NCBI RefSeq assembly: GCF_017874615.1
Contig: NZ_JAGIKV010000008.1
Span: forward strand, 248,001 to 312,000
Direction: 5' to 3'
DNA: 64,000 bases
From: Paenibacillus xylanexedens
GTDB taxonomy: Bacteria; Bacillota; Bacilli; Paenibacillales; Paenibacillaceae
A program made the position numbers and the translations under genes. Of this stretch, positions 18,604 to 26,913 are shown one piece after another; within the stretch, counting starts at the first letter, position 1; every line of letters starts with the position of its first letter. The notes under the pieces are model-generated. The model was not told where the DNA came from, made no database searches, and saw only the letters and a program-made list of their open reading frames with translations.

Positions 18604-18906
18604 TCACCTCTTACGCATATGATCTTCTAGCGCGGAAATATCCTGGTACCAGTCTTCAAGCTGGTGACCTTCCTGTTTATGCTTTTTCAACTTCTCAACT
18701 AGCAGTGCATCCAGATCCTTGAAAGGAATACCGAGCCTGCGGCCCAATATGTAACTACTCATAATCAAACTGGCAAGACTGTCCCCGATTCGAGTTGTAC
18801 TGCCTTCCCATAACGCCTTGAATAATCGGGATACCTGATCAAGCACTTCGGTTTTCAGCCATTCAATCACTTTAGCGCGTTTGGCTACATCCAGTTCTTT
18901 AGGCAT
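18604..18906 (-). CDS. MazG-like family protein
   Basis: 100 aa, all-helical, similar to the MazG-like family of Firmicutes (ALWEGSTTRIGDSLASLIMSSY; LGIPFKDLDALLVEKLKKHK). True MazG proteins hydrolyse nucleoside triphosphates using an EExxE/ExxD metal set; I cannot see a complete set here, so enzymatic activity is uncertain. First gene of the yybS-gdpP-rplI-dnaB operon. The ribosome site is weak and distant (GGGGAGAG about 16 bp before the ATG). Confidence 0.75.
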   Translation of the reverse strand: MPKELDVAKRAKVIEWLKTEVLDQVSRLFKALWEGSTTRIGDSLASLIMSSYILGRRLGIPFKDLDALLVEKLKKHKQEGHQLEDWYQDISALEDHMRKR

Positions 18907-18946
18907 TTGGCGAAAGTCACTCTCCCCCGAAAAAGCTTTATTCTCG

Positions 18947-18955
18947 ATTATAGCA
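18947..18955 (-). promoter_or_regulatory. Extended -10 promoter of the gdpP-dnaB operon
   Basis: Minus strand TGCTATAAT: a perfect -10 (18947-18952) with the TGN extension and no good -35. About 40 bp upstream of the first gene. Confidence 0.55.
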
Positions 18956-19170
18956 TAAAAAGAGGGCCCGCAAAATTACCCCAAAAAGCGGAGAAGTTCT
19001 CCGAAACTGATGTCAGGTACTTATGCGGAGTCCTCCGTACATCCTATCGACCTATATATTAGTAAAAAACTTCGAATGCGCCCCTGGTTCAGGACTTCTT
19101 AAGTTTAACATGATACCGGACGGCTGTGATTATCCCTAATGACACAATAATGTTTAAATTCGTAACAGAC
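18953..19170. other. Intergenic region with two short palindromes
   Basis: Between the CBS-pair gene and the gdpP operon. It contains CGGAGAAGTTCTCCG (about 18991-19005) and CGGAGTCCTCCG (about 19026-19037), two related hairpins 21 bp apart. No T-run follows them on either strand. Function unknown; an operator or leader structure is possible. Confidence 0.45.
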
Positions 19171-19596
19171 TTACTTAGCCTTGATCGATTCTTTGGCTAC
19201 AATGCCCTCGCAGTACTCAATAATCTGACTCCGTCTGACAATACCAATGAACCGATCCATATCATCGACCACAGGAACAAAGTTCTGAACTTTAGCCAGA
19301 TTAATCAGGTCCTCCATGTTGGCGTTAATGGATACAGGTTTAATATCCAAGCGAAGGGGAACATCCTTGAGCAAGAACTTTGAAGCGTTTTCAAATGAAA
19401 TCTTTCCCTCGGCATTCTTCATATACCACAGTAAGTCGCCTTCGGTAACCGTACCAATATATTTGCCCTCTTTATTCAAAATGGGTACCGCCGTAAAACG
19501 ATGATATTCCATCCGTTCCAACGTTTGCCGCAGCGTAGAATCCGACGTCACGCACGTAACCTCTTGTTTGGGTAGCAAAAAAAATGCGATGTTCAT
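19171..19596 (-). CDS. CBS-pair (Bateman module) protein
   Basis: 141 aa consisting only of two CBS motifs (TLRQTLERMEYHRFTAVPIL with YIGTVTEGDLLWYM; and LINLAKVQNFVPVVDD with FIGIVRRSQIIEY). Such stand-alone pairs bind adenine nucleotides. The size and layout resemble DarB/CbpB, the c-di-AMP receptor that controls (p)ppGpp synthetase and pyruvate carboxylase, but ligand cannot be read from sequence. GGAGG lies 12 bp upstream. Its neighbour across 260 bp is the gdpP operon. Confidence 0.82.
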   Translation of the reverse strand: MNIAFFLLPKQEVTCVTSDSTLRQTLERMEYHRFTAVPILNKEGKYIGTVTEGDLLWYMKNAEGKISFENASKFLLKDVPLRLDIKPVSINANMEDLINLAKVQNFVPVVDDMDRFIGIVRRSQIIEYCEGIVAKESIKAK

Positions 19597-19707
19597 ACCC
19601 TTGTGTATCCTCCTTGTGAATTTCTTCGTTCAACTTATCTCGCTCAACTTATATTATACGGATCAGAACGCAGGATGTTCCAAAAGGATAATAGTTCTCA
19701 ATACAAA

Positions 19708-19746
19708 GAAAAAAAACAGCAGCCCGCGAATAAACGTACTGCTGAT
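19708..19746 (-). terminator. Intrinsic terminator of the LCP gene
   Basis: Minus-strand stem CAGCAG.../...CTGCTG followed by eight T residues. Confidence 0.75.
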
Positions 19747-19780
19747 TGTGGTCTACAACACATCATTGGTATGGAATTGG

Positions 19781-20815
19781 TTATTCAATCTTTTGCCGGT
19801 CAGGGATCATTACTTCACCGGCTGGGGTCGATTGATCCATCCAGTTGTTAATCAGTTCCTTGGCATATTGGACATCTTTCTCATCAGCCTGACCATAATA
19901 GATACCGTCTTTTTTCATCCCCTCACCCAGAATGGTGAAGCTTGAAATCTGAGGTTTCTCCTGAGTAAGCACCTGTTTAGCCAGATCAATAATGAAAGAA
20001 GCTCGCATATCCGTCTGGAAGCTGTCTCCCATGATCTGAATCAATTCCGGAATTTTGGCGATTTGATTCAAATTCAGCATCTCATTCGCCATCGCGTTCA
20101 GGAAAATCTGCTGCCGCTTGGTACGATTAAAATCGCTATCCTCACGGTATCTTACATAATACAATGCTTCCTGCCCGTCATAGATCGGCTTACCGCCTTC
20201 AATCGTGAATTGAACATGATCCGGGTTCTTGTTCACAATGTCCTCATCAATTGGCAGTTTTACACCACCAAGCGCATCAACCACTTTTTTGATTCCGTCG
20301 AAGTTGATCGTTGCATAGTAACCCACATCAGCATCAAGAAATTTCTCCACGGTATTGATGGACATATTCTCCCCACCAAAAGCATAGGCATGCGCCAGCT
20401 TATCATAATCATCTTCGCCGTCCTTGTTGGCATCCCGTCCTACAATCTGCACATACGTATCACGTGGAATGGATACCAGAAGTACACGGGATTCCTTCGG
20501 ACGTACTACAGCATAGATGACGGTATCCGAACGTCCTCGCGTTTTCTCATAGGCGCGTTTGTCCGAACCGAGCAGTAATACGGAGAAAGGTTCCTTACGG
20601 TATACCGTTGGATCAGGCGTGTTGTTGCCTTCTTGCGGTACATAAGAGCGGGATAGCTGATCTTCTACCGAACCGGCGAGAAACAGATCAAATGCCGCTA
20701 CAGCCAGTTGCTGACGGAACAAATAACCTCCAATTAACAAGACAACAAGTGAAACGAGCGTTATATATAGGCCTTTTCTTCTTTTCTTCTTCTTATCTTT
20801 AGTTCTGCTTTTCAT
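19781..20815 (-). CDS. LytR-CpsA-Psr (LCP) family wall-polymer ligase
   Basis: 344 aa. Lys/Arg-rich cytoplasmic tail (KDKKKKRRKG), one membrane helix (about 15-33), and the extracytoplasmic LCP domain with FSVLLLGSDKRAYEKTRGRSD (the conserved Asp/Arg set), SIPRDTYVQI, KLAHAYAFGG and the YVRYREDSDFNRTKRQQ signature near the end. The family moves undecaprenyl-linked anionic polymers such as teichoic acids onto peptidoglycan. Which of the TagT/U/V paralogues it matches cannot be decided. Monocistronic with its own terminator. Confidence 0.94.
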   Translation of the reverse strand: MKSRTKDKKKKRRKGLYITLVSLVVLLIGGYLFRQQLAVAAFDLFLAGSVEDQLSRSYVPQEGNNTPDPTVYRKEPFSVLLLGSDKRAYEKTRGRSDTVIYAVVRPKESRVLLVSIPRDTYVQIVGRDANKDGEDDYDKLAHAYAFGGENMSINTVEKFLDADVGYYATINFDGIKKVVDALGGVKLPIDEDIVNKNPDHVQFTIEGGKPIYDGQEALYYVRYREDSDFNRTKRQQIFLNAMANEMLNLNQIAKIPELIQIMGDSFQTDMRASFIIDLAKQVLTQEKPQISSFTILGEGMKKDGIYYGQADEKDVQYAKELINNWMDQSTPAGEVMIPDRQKIE

Positions 20816-20987
20816 CCATTGATTCCTTCTTCACTGTCAAAATGATAATCCATAATACCAATTAAACGTCTGGGATGCCTTGTGACTCGGTGTTCTCTGA
20901 AGTTTTCTCTCTCTGGAATCAAGACACCGCTTACGCTCGTTCTATTGTAATCATTGCAGGACCAAGAAAAGTTACAATCCGGTTAAA

Positions 20988-21035
20988 TTGAAAAGAACAG
21001 CGACTCCTTTTTAGCTACAAAAGGTGCACTGTTCT
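20988..21035 (-). terminator. Intrinsic terminator of the MFS transporter gene
   Basis: Minus-strand AGAACAG...CTGTTCT stem with an inner CCTTTT/AAAAGG stem, followed by TTTTC. It lies close after the stop at 21056. Confidence 0.7.
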
Positions 21036-21055
21036 CTTCATTTTCACACGCAATC

Positions 21056-22645
21056 CTATCCGTTTGTGGATACACTTTCCACATGATGACTCTTCTCTTT
21101 TTGACGTAGACGTCCCGTTATAAGCGCAGCTACCAGCGTAAGCACACTGAATACCACCGCAGACCAGAAAAGGCCATTGTAACCCTGACCTGTCGTTTGA
21201 TGCACTGCCTGGAGCAACACATCACGGATACCTTCATCAGGAATCTGGGACAGGCCCTCTGTCAGACTGGATACATCACTCCCTGAAGCTCCACCGGAGG
21301 CATATTGCTCTAGCATCTCCGGCGGCACCTGAATTCCTTTGTCAGCGAATCCTGCCTGAATGTTGGACCCCAGATTAATGAAAGAACGTGCCAGGAATCC
21401 AGCGAAAATCGTAGGTGCAATAGCCATCGCCATCTGGCGGAATAACGAGCTGGTCGCTACCGCGATGCCTTTGTTGTTCTCCCCCGCCTGTTCCGTGACA
21501 AGTACATTAACTGGCGCACCAAGCATCATGCCGAAACCGATACCTACGAGTGTACTCGCGATGACAAATTGCCAGATATGCTCCACCCATAGCGGGAACA
21601 GCAGGAATCCAATGGCAGATAGTAGGCCCGCAACCGATAACGTCCAGATTGGCCCTTTGCGGTCAACGAGATATCCACCTCCACCTGCCCCGATGCCGGA
21701 TGCCAGCGCGAGCGGAGTAAACCAGTACCCGGAAGCTGTATTGGATACGCCGAGATATTGTTCAACAAATCCGGGAATAAAGATCACCGAGGCCAGAATG
21801 GCTCCCGAGAAAAAGGCAATCAGCAACGTCCAGCGAAAGGACGCAATGCCCAGAAGCTGTGTCGATACAACAGGTTCACGTTCAGATCCTTCCAGCCTTT
21901 TTTCCATGAAGTAAAAGATCACCAGAATGATCACACCTGCCAAGAAAAAGCCGTAGAACATCGGTGATCCCAGGCTTTGAAGCATGTTCACACCGTTCAG
22001 ATTGCTGAAGCTATACATTAAACTGAGTACACCCAACGTTAGGACAGCAATGCCGCTCCAGTCCACTGCTGCACGATTCAGTTCCTGCTCTTCCTGAATA
22101 AATCGAATACCTGCAATGAATAGCAGAATGGCAATAGGTACATTGATCAGGAATAACCAATGCCAATTACCAGTCAGATCCAGTATAAAAGCACCGACAT
22201 TTGGTCCCAAAATAGCGGCAACACCATTCATACCTCCGAGCAGACCCAAGGCTGTACCTTGTCGCTCCGCCGGGAACTTGCTTAATACGTATGAGCTGGC
22301 AATGATAAAAATCCCACCACCGCCCAAAGCTTGAATGACACGAGCAATCAGGAAAAAGGTAAACGATGTGCTCAGCGCGACGAGCAGGGACCCGATCCCA
22401 AACAACGCCACCTCTATCAAAAATAGTTTCTTGCGACCATAACGGTCCGACAGTTTGCCCGCAATAGGTACACTCACCGCAAGCCCAAGCGTGTAAAGCG
22501 TAATCGTCCATGCTCCCCATGTTGGCGACACACCAAATGATGCATTTAAGGTGGTCAGTGAAGAGGTGATGATCCCATTATCCAGCGCAGCCATAAATAC
22601 CCCTATGGCAAACAGGATTAGCGGCCATTTCATTTGTTTTTGCAT
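21056..22645 (-). CDS. DHA2-family (14-TM) MFS drug exporter
   Basis: About 529 aa with 14 predicted membrane helices. Family motifs: LDNGIITSSLTTL in TM1 (motif D1, Asp), GKLSDRYGRKK (motif A), and ARVIQALGGGGIFI (motif B Arg and motif C-like Gly run). Members are proton-driven exporters of lipophilic cations, antiseptics and antibiotics (EmrB/QacA type); substrate not predictable. AGGAGG precedes a GTG (22648) and ATG (22645); either could be used. It has a promoter with a palindrome over the -10, implying local repression, but no regulator gene is adjacent. Monocistronic. Confidence 0.92.
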   Translation of the reverse strand: MQKQMKWPLILFAIGVFMAALDNGIITSSLTTLNASFGVSPTWGAWTITLYTLGLAVSVPIAGKLSDRYGRKKLFLIEVALFGIGSLLVALSTSFTFFLIARVIQALGGGGIFIIASSYVLSKFPAERQGTALGLLGGMNGVAAILGPNVGAFILDLTGNWHWLFLINVPIAILLFIAGIRFIQEEQELNRAAVDWSGIAVLTLGVLSLMYSFSNLNGVNMLQSLGSPMFYGFFLAGVIILVIFYFMEKRLEGSEREPVVSTQLLGIASFRWTLLIAFFSGAILASVIFIPGFVEQYLGVSNTASGYWFTPLALASGIGAGGGGYLVDRKGPIWTLSVAGLLSAIGFLLFPLWVEHIWQFVIASTLVGIGFGMMLGAPVNVLVTEQAGENNKGIAVATSSLFRQMAMAIAPTIFAGFLARSFINLGSNIQAGFADKGIQVPPEMLEQYASGGASGSDVSSLTEGLSQIPDEGIRDVLLQAVHQTTGQGYNGLFWSAVVFSVLTLVAALITGRLRQKEKSHHVESVSTNG

Positions 22646-22727
22646 CACATGTTACCTCCTGATCAGATCGTAAATTTAGTATCGTACAGTTGGTTCGGTA
22701 CATATATATTAAACTGAATTGAATAAT

Positions 22728-22772
22728 AATGACTCACTGGTCATTTTAAAACAAAAGAAAACCATATGTCAA
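22728..22772 (-). promoter_or_regulatory. Promoter and palindromic operator of the MFS exporter
   Basis: Minus strand TTGACA (22767-22772), 18 bp, TAAAAT (22743-22748). AATGAC-TCACTG-GTCATT (22728-22745), a perfect 6-bp inverted repeat with a 6-bp spacer, starts in the -10 and extends downstream. Position and form fit a TetR- or MarR-type repressor site. Confidence 0.65.
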
Positions 22773-22989
22773 TTTAATAATATGGTTATATGGATCAATT
22801 TACCTCCAATTCGATAAAATAGAGCTGCCACTGCCACACGTTCAGTCGAACCTGCGGGACAGCCCTCATATCTTATCTAACATACTAACGCTTGCGTAGT
22901 GCTTCAATAATCTGGTCTGACTCGGTTTGTATGACAGGTGGATCATTGGCGCCCTGAAGGTCTCCTTGATGATGCCTATGTACGCCCTT
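22773..22989. other. Intergenic, upstream of the MFS promoter and downstream of the S11-like gene
   Basis: AT-rich next to the promoter, then mixed sequence. I see no strong terminator for the S11-like gene and no gene. Confidence 0.5.
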
Positions 22990-23880
22990 TCATTTTGAGC
23001 CCGAAAACCCATAGTTGAATAACTTCCGAGTCTCCACAAAACGCCCTTCACGAGTATCTGTTCCAAATACAACTGATATCAGTCTTTTACCATCACGTTC
23101 AGCTGTCCCCACAAAATGATATCCGGAATCTTCATCATACCCGGTCTTTAATCCGTCATTCCCATCATAAGCATACGGTCCACCAATAGAGGACAACATC
23201 CAGTTCGTGTTACTCATGTACATCCCTTTTTGGTGCATTGATACTTGCATTTGACTGGAGATTCTTAAAATCTCGGGATGGTTATTCAGCAGATATCGCG
23301 CAAGCTTGCATGCATCTATAGCCGTCATTAAGGTCTGCCCTTGTATATCCATCGGACGGTTAGGACCAAGCAGTTTTTCACTGAGGCCCGTTGAATTCGT
23401 GAATTGTGTATCCTCAGACAGCCCAATCTGAGTTGCTTTTTGATTCATCTGTTGCACAAACTTCTGCTCTGTACCACTGATATGTTCAGCCAGAGCAACC
23501 GCTGCATCATTGGCTGAATAGACAGCTACGATCTCGAACAACTCCTGCACGGTGAACTGCTCTCCCTGTTTCAGGGTCAGTTGACTGCCCCCCACGGAGC
23601 TGGCATACAGACTCACATTAACAAGATCATTCCAGCCTATATCACCATTGATCACGGCCTCCATTACTAACAGTTCTGTCATCAACTTACTGACGCCTGC
23701 CGGAGCAATCTCTTCGGAGCCGTTAAAATCCATTAAGATCTGTTCAGAGTTCATATCCATTAATACCGCAGATTCAGCTTTAATTCCCGGTTTGCCTACC
23801 AGCATGTCCGGTTTCACACCCAAATATATAATAAGCAAGAGAGCTAGCAGCATACCTGCCCGTTTCCACCATTTTTTCAT
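22990..23880 (-). CDS. S11 D-Ala-D-Ala carboxypeptidase homologue lacking the nucleophilic serine
   Basis: 296 aa, N-terminal membrane or signal segment (about 8-22), ATG after AGAGGTGATCATCTT. Folds as a DacF/PBP5-type penicillin-binding protein: the SxN motif SAN is at 122-124 and KTG at 245-247 (GLKTGYDEDSGYHFVGTA). The SxxK motif, however, reads Gly62-Val-Ser-Lys65 (PAGVSKLMT) where active members have PASxTK. The codon at 23695-23697 is GGC, so the acylating serine is missing. It probably binds peptidoglycan or modulates a partner rather than hydrolysing. The frame is otherwise intact and full length except for a missing C-terminal domain of PBP5. Confidence 0.88.
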   Translation of the reverse strand: MKKWWKRAGMLLALLLIIYLGVKPDMLVGKPGIKAESAVLMDMNSEQILMDFNGSEEIAPAGVSKLMTELLVMEAVINGDIGWNDLVNVSLYASSVGGSQLTLKQGEQFTVQELFEIVAVYSANDAAVALAEHISGTEQKFVQQMNQKATQIGLSEDTQFTNSTGLSEKLLGPNRPMDIQGQTLMTAIDACKLARYLLNNHPEILRISSQMQVSMHQKGMYMSNTNWMLSSIGGPYAYDGNDGLKTGYDEDSGYHFVGTAERDGKRLISVVFGTDTREGRFVETRKLFNYGFSGSK

Positions 23881-23975
23881 AAGATGATCACCTCTTACCT
23901 ATATAGACGAAGTAAAGAGGCATTTTGTCTGCACTTTTTTGAAAAAAAGTTAAATTTTTTTTATTTTTTGGTTAC

Positions 23976-24030
23976 AAAAAAAACATGAACCCCATACACC
24001 CATGCCAGAGTGTACAGAATCCATGTTTTT
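23976..24030 (-). terminator. Intrinsic terminator downstream of oppA
   Basis: Minus-strand stem AAACATGGA.../...TTCATGTT with inner ACACTC/GGGTGT, followed by TTTTTTTT. AAAAA on the other side makes it possibly bidirectional. Confidence 0.8.
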
Positions 24031-24134
24031 AAAGACACTTTTTATTCATTTTCCCAGGAGAATTCTTCATTAATAATCTAACAACCGACATCTTAAAGGA
24101 CCCCAATCCTTACAGTTGCTAATTTAAGAATGTT

Positions 24135-25961
24135 TTACTGAGCTACAACTGCTTTGTCTGCATTAACTTGCAGGTCGCTCAGGTAAACGCCTGTTCCATC
24201 ACCAATCGCATAGTTCATTACACGCTTGTTAACTGGTGCTACAACTGCACGATACAGTGTAGGGAATACAGGAACTTCATCTACCATGTATTGCTGCCAT
24301 TGATTGTAGATCTCTTTACGCTTGTCTACATCGAATGCTTCAGCAGAGATACCTTGTGCCAGCAATTTGTCATTCTCTTCGCTGGAGAATCTGGAGAAGT
24401 TGTAGAGTGCATCGCGGCCATACAGACCAGATGGATCTACGTCAATACCAACGCCCCATGCTGCTTGATACACATCAATTTTCGGATCATCTTTACCTGT
24501 GTTACCTACACGGTCATAGAAGCTGTTGAACTCAACCATTTCCAGGTTTACTTTCAAACCAATAGCTGCCCATGATTGAACATAATAACGAGCCAATGGT
24601 TCAGCTGTGTCGCCACCAGTCATGGATACAAAGTTGATTTCGAGTGGTGTTCCATCCGGATTCGTACGGAATTCACCATCCAATTTATAACCAGCTTCGT
24701 CGAGCAATGCTTTCGCTGCTTCTGGATCATATGCTACACCCTTATTGTTGGAATCATGGAATTCTGGGTGAGATGGTGGAATCAAGGTTGTTGCATTCCA
24801 ACGCAGGCCATTATAGAAACGTTTACCTACTTGATCGTTATCTACAGCCATCCACATGGCTTTACGCAAGTTTTTGTCGCCCATTTTTGCTTCAGCATTG
24901 CTTACAACTTTTCCGTTCTCTTCATCCCACGTACCCAGTTTGAAACCGATGTACGTATAAGCACGATCGATTGCGCCCAGGAATTCTACGTTGGACAGGT
25001 TAGCATTGTCTTTGTATTGATCTGTCGGGAATGCATCCACAAGATCTACCCCGCCAGATTTCAGTTCTTGAACAACCGTTGTCGGGTTGATAACTTTCAG
25101 AGTTACACCATCCAGTTTTGGAGCTCCACGCCAGTAGTCATCGTTTTTAACAAAAGTTACAGACTCACCTGGAGTGATAACATCCACTTTAAATGGACCA
25201 AAACCAATTGGTTTTTCACGTACTTCTTTGGAAGAAGACATTTTTGCTACATCCATATCGCCGAAGATATGTTTAGCCAGTGGATACGTCCATACGCCAC
25301 CTGTCAGCAGGGACGGAGTAGATTCTTTATACGTAATGCTGATTTGTTTGTCGCTCAGCACTTTAATACCAGAGATTGTTTTTGCTTTTCCAGCATGATA
25401 CTCGTCCATACCTACTATGCTAGTAAAGTTGGAGTCATAACGTGGACCATCATACGCTTTGTTACCAATAACTTCATAAGCAAATTGCAGATCTTCAGCC
25501 GTTACCGGCTTGCCATCATGCCAGTTTACGTTGTCACGAATGGTCAGTGTGAACGTTTTTCCATCTTCAGAAGTTTCATATGTTGCTGCACCATCGTTGG
25601 TGTACACATAGTCTTTATCCCAAGTCAGCAAACCTTCATCGAACCATTGCAGTACCTGAACATCCGGGTTACCGGAATAGAAGTTATAGTTCAGTGTACC
25701 TTCAAAAGCAGTATCCGATACAAGTCCGAATGTAATCGATCCACCCTCGATCGCAGTACCCTCATTCGTTTTGACATTGTTGAAGTCTTCAATGGAGTAA
25801 ACGCCCTCTTCATTAGCAGGTTTTTCCTCCGTTTTTCCCTCTTCTGTGTTGGAAGCTGGAGCTGGAGTTGCTGCTTCTTTCTCAGAGCACGCTGCGAGCA
25901 CCAATACAAAGACCAACATCATCGTGAAAAATAGTCCCCGTGAAAATAATCCCTTTTTCAT
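24135..25961 (-). CDS. oppA: Oligopeptide ABC transporter substrate-binding lipoprotein
   Basis: 608 aa from ATG at 25961 (MKKGLFSRG) after GGGAGGAAAGGTTC. Lipoprotein signal with lipobox LAAC and a Ser/Glu/Lys-rich tether, followed by the SBP_bac_5 fold (NVNWHDGKPVTAEDLQFAYE is the family signature). Captures peptides outside the membrane for the OppBC permease. Family length is 530-600, so it is complete. Last gene of oppDFBCA, 19 bp after oppC. Specificity unknown. Confidence 0.94.
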   Translation of the reverse strand: MKKGLFSRGLFFTMMLVFVLVLAACSEKEAATPAPASNTEEGKTEEKPANEEGVYSIEDFNNVKTNEGTAIEGGSITFGLVSDTAFEGTLNYNFYSGNPDVQVLQWFDEGLLTWDKDYVYTNDGAATYETSEDGKTFTLTIRDNVNWHDGKPVTAEDLQFAYEVIGNKAYDGPRYDSNFTSIVGMDEYHAGKAKTISGIKVLSDKQISITYKESTPSLLTGGVWTYPLAKHIFGDMDVAKMSSSKEVREKPIGFGPFKVDVITPGESVTFVKNDDYWRGAPKLDGVTLKVINPTTVVQELKSGGVDLVDAFPTDQYKDNANLSNVEFLGAIDRAYTYIGFKLGTWDEENGKVVSNAEAKMGDKNLRKAMWMAVDNDQVGKRFYNGLRWNATTLIPPSHPEFHDSNNKGVAYDPEAAKALLDEAGYKLDGEFRTNPDGTPLEINFVSMTGGDTAEPLARYYVQSWAAIGLKVNLEMVEFNSFYDRVGNTGKDDPKIDVYQAAWGVGIDVDPSGLYGRDALYNFSRFSSEENDKLLAQGISAEAFDVDKRKEIYNQWQQYMVDEVPVFPTLYRAVVAPVNKRVMNYAIGDGTGVYLSDLQVNADKAVVAQ

Positions 25962-25980
25962 GAACCTTTCCTCCCTTTTT

Positions 25981-26886
25981 TTAACCTCTTCTTTGTCTTG
26001 CATCAGTCGCACGCTTTAGGGCTTGACCGACATTATTTATACTCAACATCAATACCAGAATCAGTACCGATGCGGGTAGCCATATCCACCATCTGGATTC
26101 CAGGGTTTGCGGATTACGTGCATAACTTACGAGTGTTCCAAGACTAGGTGTACTTTCGGGAAAACCAAATCCCAGGAAAGATAACCCTGATTCGAGGCCA
26201 ATGTTGGCAGCGAGATTCAATGTCATCGTTACGATGATAATGGAGCTCAGATTCGGAAGAACCTGTGAGAAAATGATCTTGAGATGCGATGATCCCAATG
26301 TTTTTGAAGCTTTTACATATTCAAGTTCTCTCTCCTGCAGTGCCTTAGACCGAATTAATCTAGCAATTCCCATCCATAGGAAGGCAGTCATGATTAGCGA
26401 GAACGAAACAATATTATATTTGGGTACCGCTGTAACAAACGCGATAACAATCATCATGAACGGGAGAATCATGAAGAAATCCACGATACGCATGAATATA
26501 TTGTCAATCAGTCCTCCGAAATAACCAGAAAGTATACCGATTACGATCCCCAAGAAACCTGTCATTACCGTAACTAGAATGGCAATGGATAACGAGTTCC
26601 TAGTTCCGATGATTAGTTGTCCAAATACATCACGACCTCCGTAATCTGTTCCTAACCAGTATTGTGCAGAAGGCGGCTCATACAAAGCGAATAGATCCAC
26701 TTTAACAATTTCATCTTGATCCAGGATCAGAGCAGTTCCATAGACTATTAATAAAACCAGTCCCAAAAATATGAGCGAGATTAGTGCCATCTTATCCCGG
26801 ACAAGCTCTCTCCATAAGATACTCAAGCTGGAGGGGCTCTTATCAATCTTCTGTGAAGTTACAACGACATCATTGGCCTTGCTCAT
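25981..26886 (-). CDS. oppC: Oligopeptide ABC transporter permease (OppC/DppC type)
   Basis: 301 aa from ATG at 26886 (GGGGTG 6 bp upstream; GTG at 26895 is an alternative). N-terminal OppC-N segment with one helix (ISLIFLGLVLLIVYGTALIL), the GTDYGGRDVFGQLIIGTR motif typical of OppC/DppC, then about five helices and the EAA loop (EYVKASKTLGSSHLKI) that contacts the ATPases. Forms a heterodimer channel with OppB. Confidence 0.95.
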   Translation of the reverse strand: MSKANDVVVTSQKIDKSPSSLSILWRELVRDKMALISLIFLGLVLLIVYGTALILDQDEIVKVDLFALYEPPSAQYWLGTDYGGRDVFGQLIIGTRNSLSIAILVTVMTGFLGIVIGILSGYFGGLIDNIFMRIVDFFMILPFMMIVIAFVTAVPKYNIVSFSLIMTAFLWMGIARLIRSKALQERELEYVKASKTLGSSHLKIIFSQVLPNLSSIIIVTMTLNLAANIGLESGLSFLGFGFPESTPSLGTLVSYARNPQTLESRWWIWLPASVLILVLMLSINNVGQALKRATDARQRRG

Positions 26887-26913
26887 CTTATTCACCCCGA
26901 AATCTTCAAGTTC

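Noticed and set aside
22866..23072. 68-codon minus frame after the S11-like gene
   Set aside because: Overlaps the S11-like 3' end in another frame; no ribosome site and no recognisable family.
24576..25934. Long open frame (452 codons) opposite oppA on the plus strand
   Set aside because: It lies entirely within the well-supported oppA gene on the other strand, has no ribosome site and an unnatural amino-acid mix (rich in Cys, Phe, Ile, Trp).
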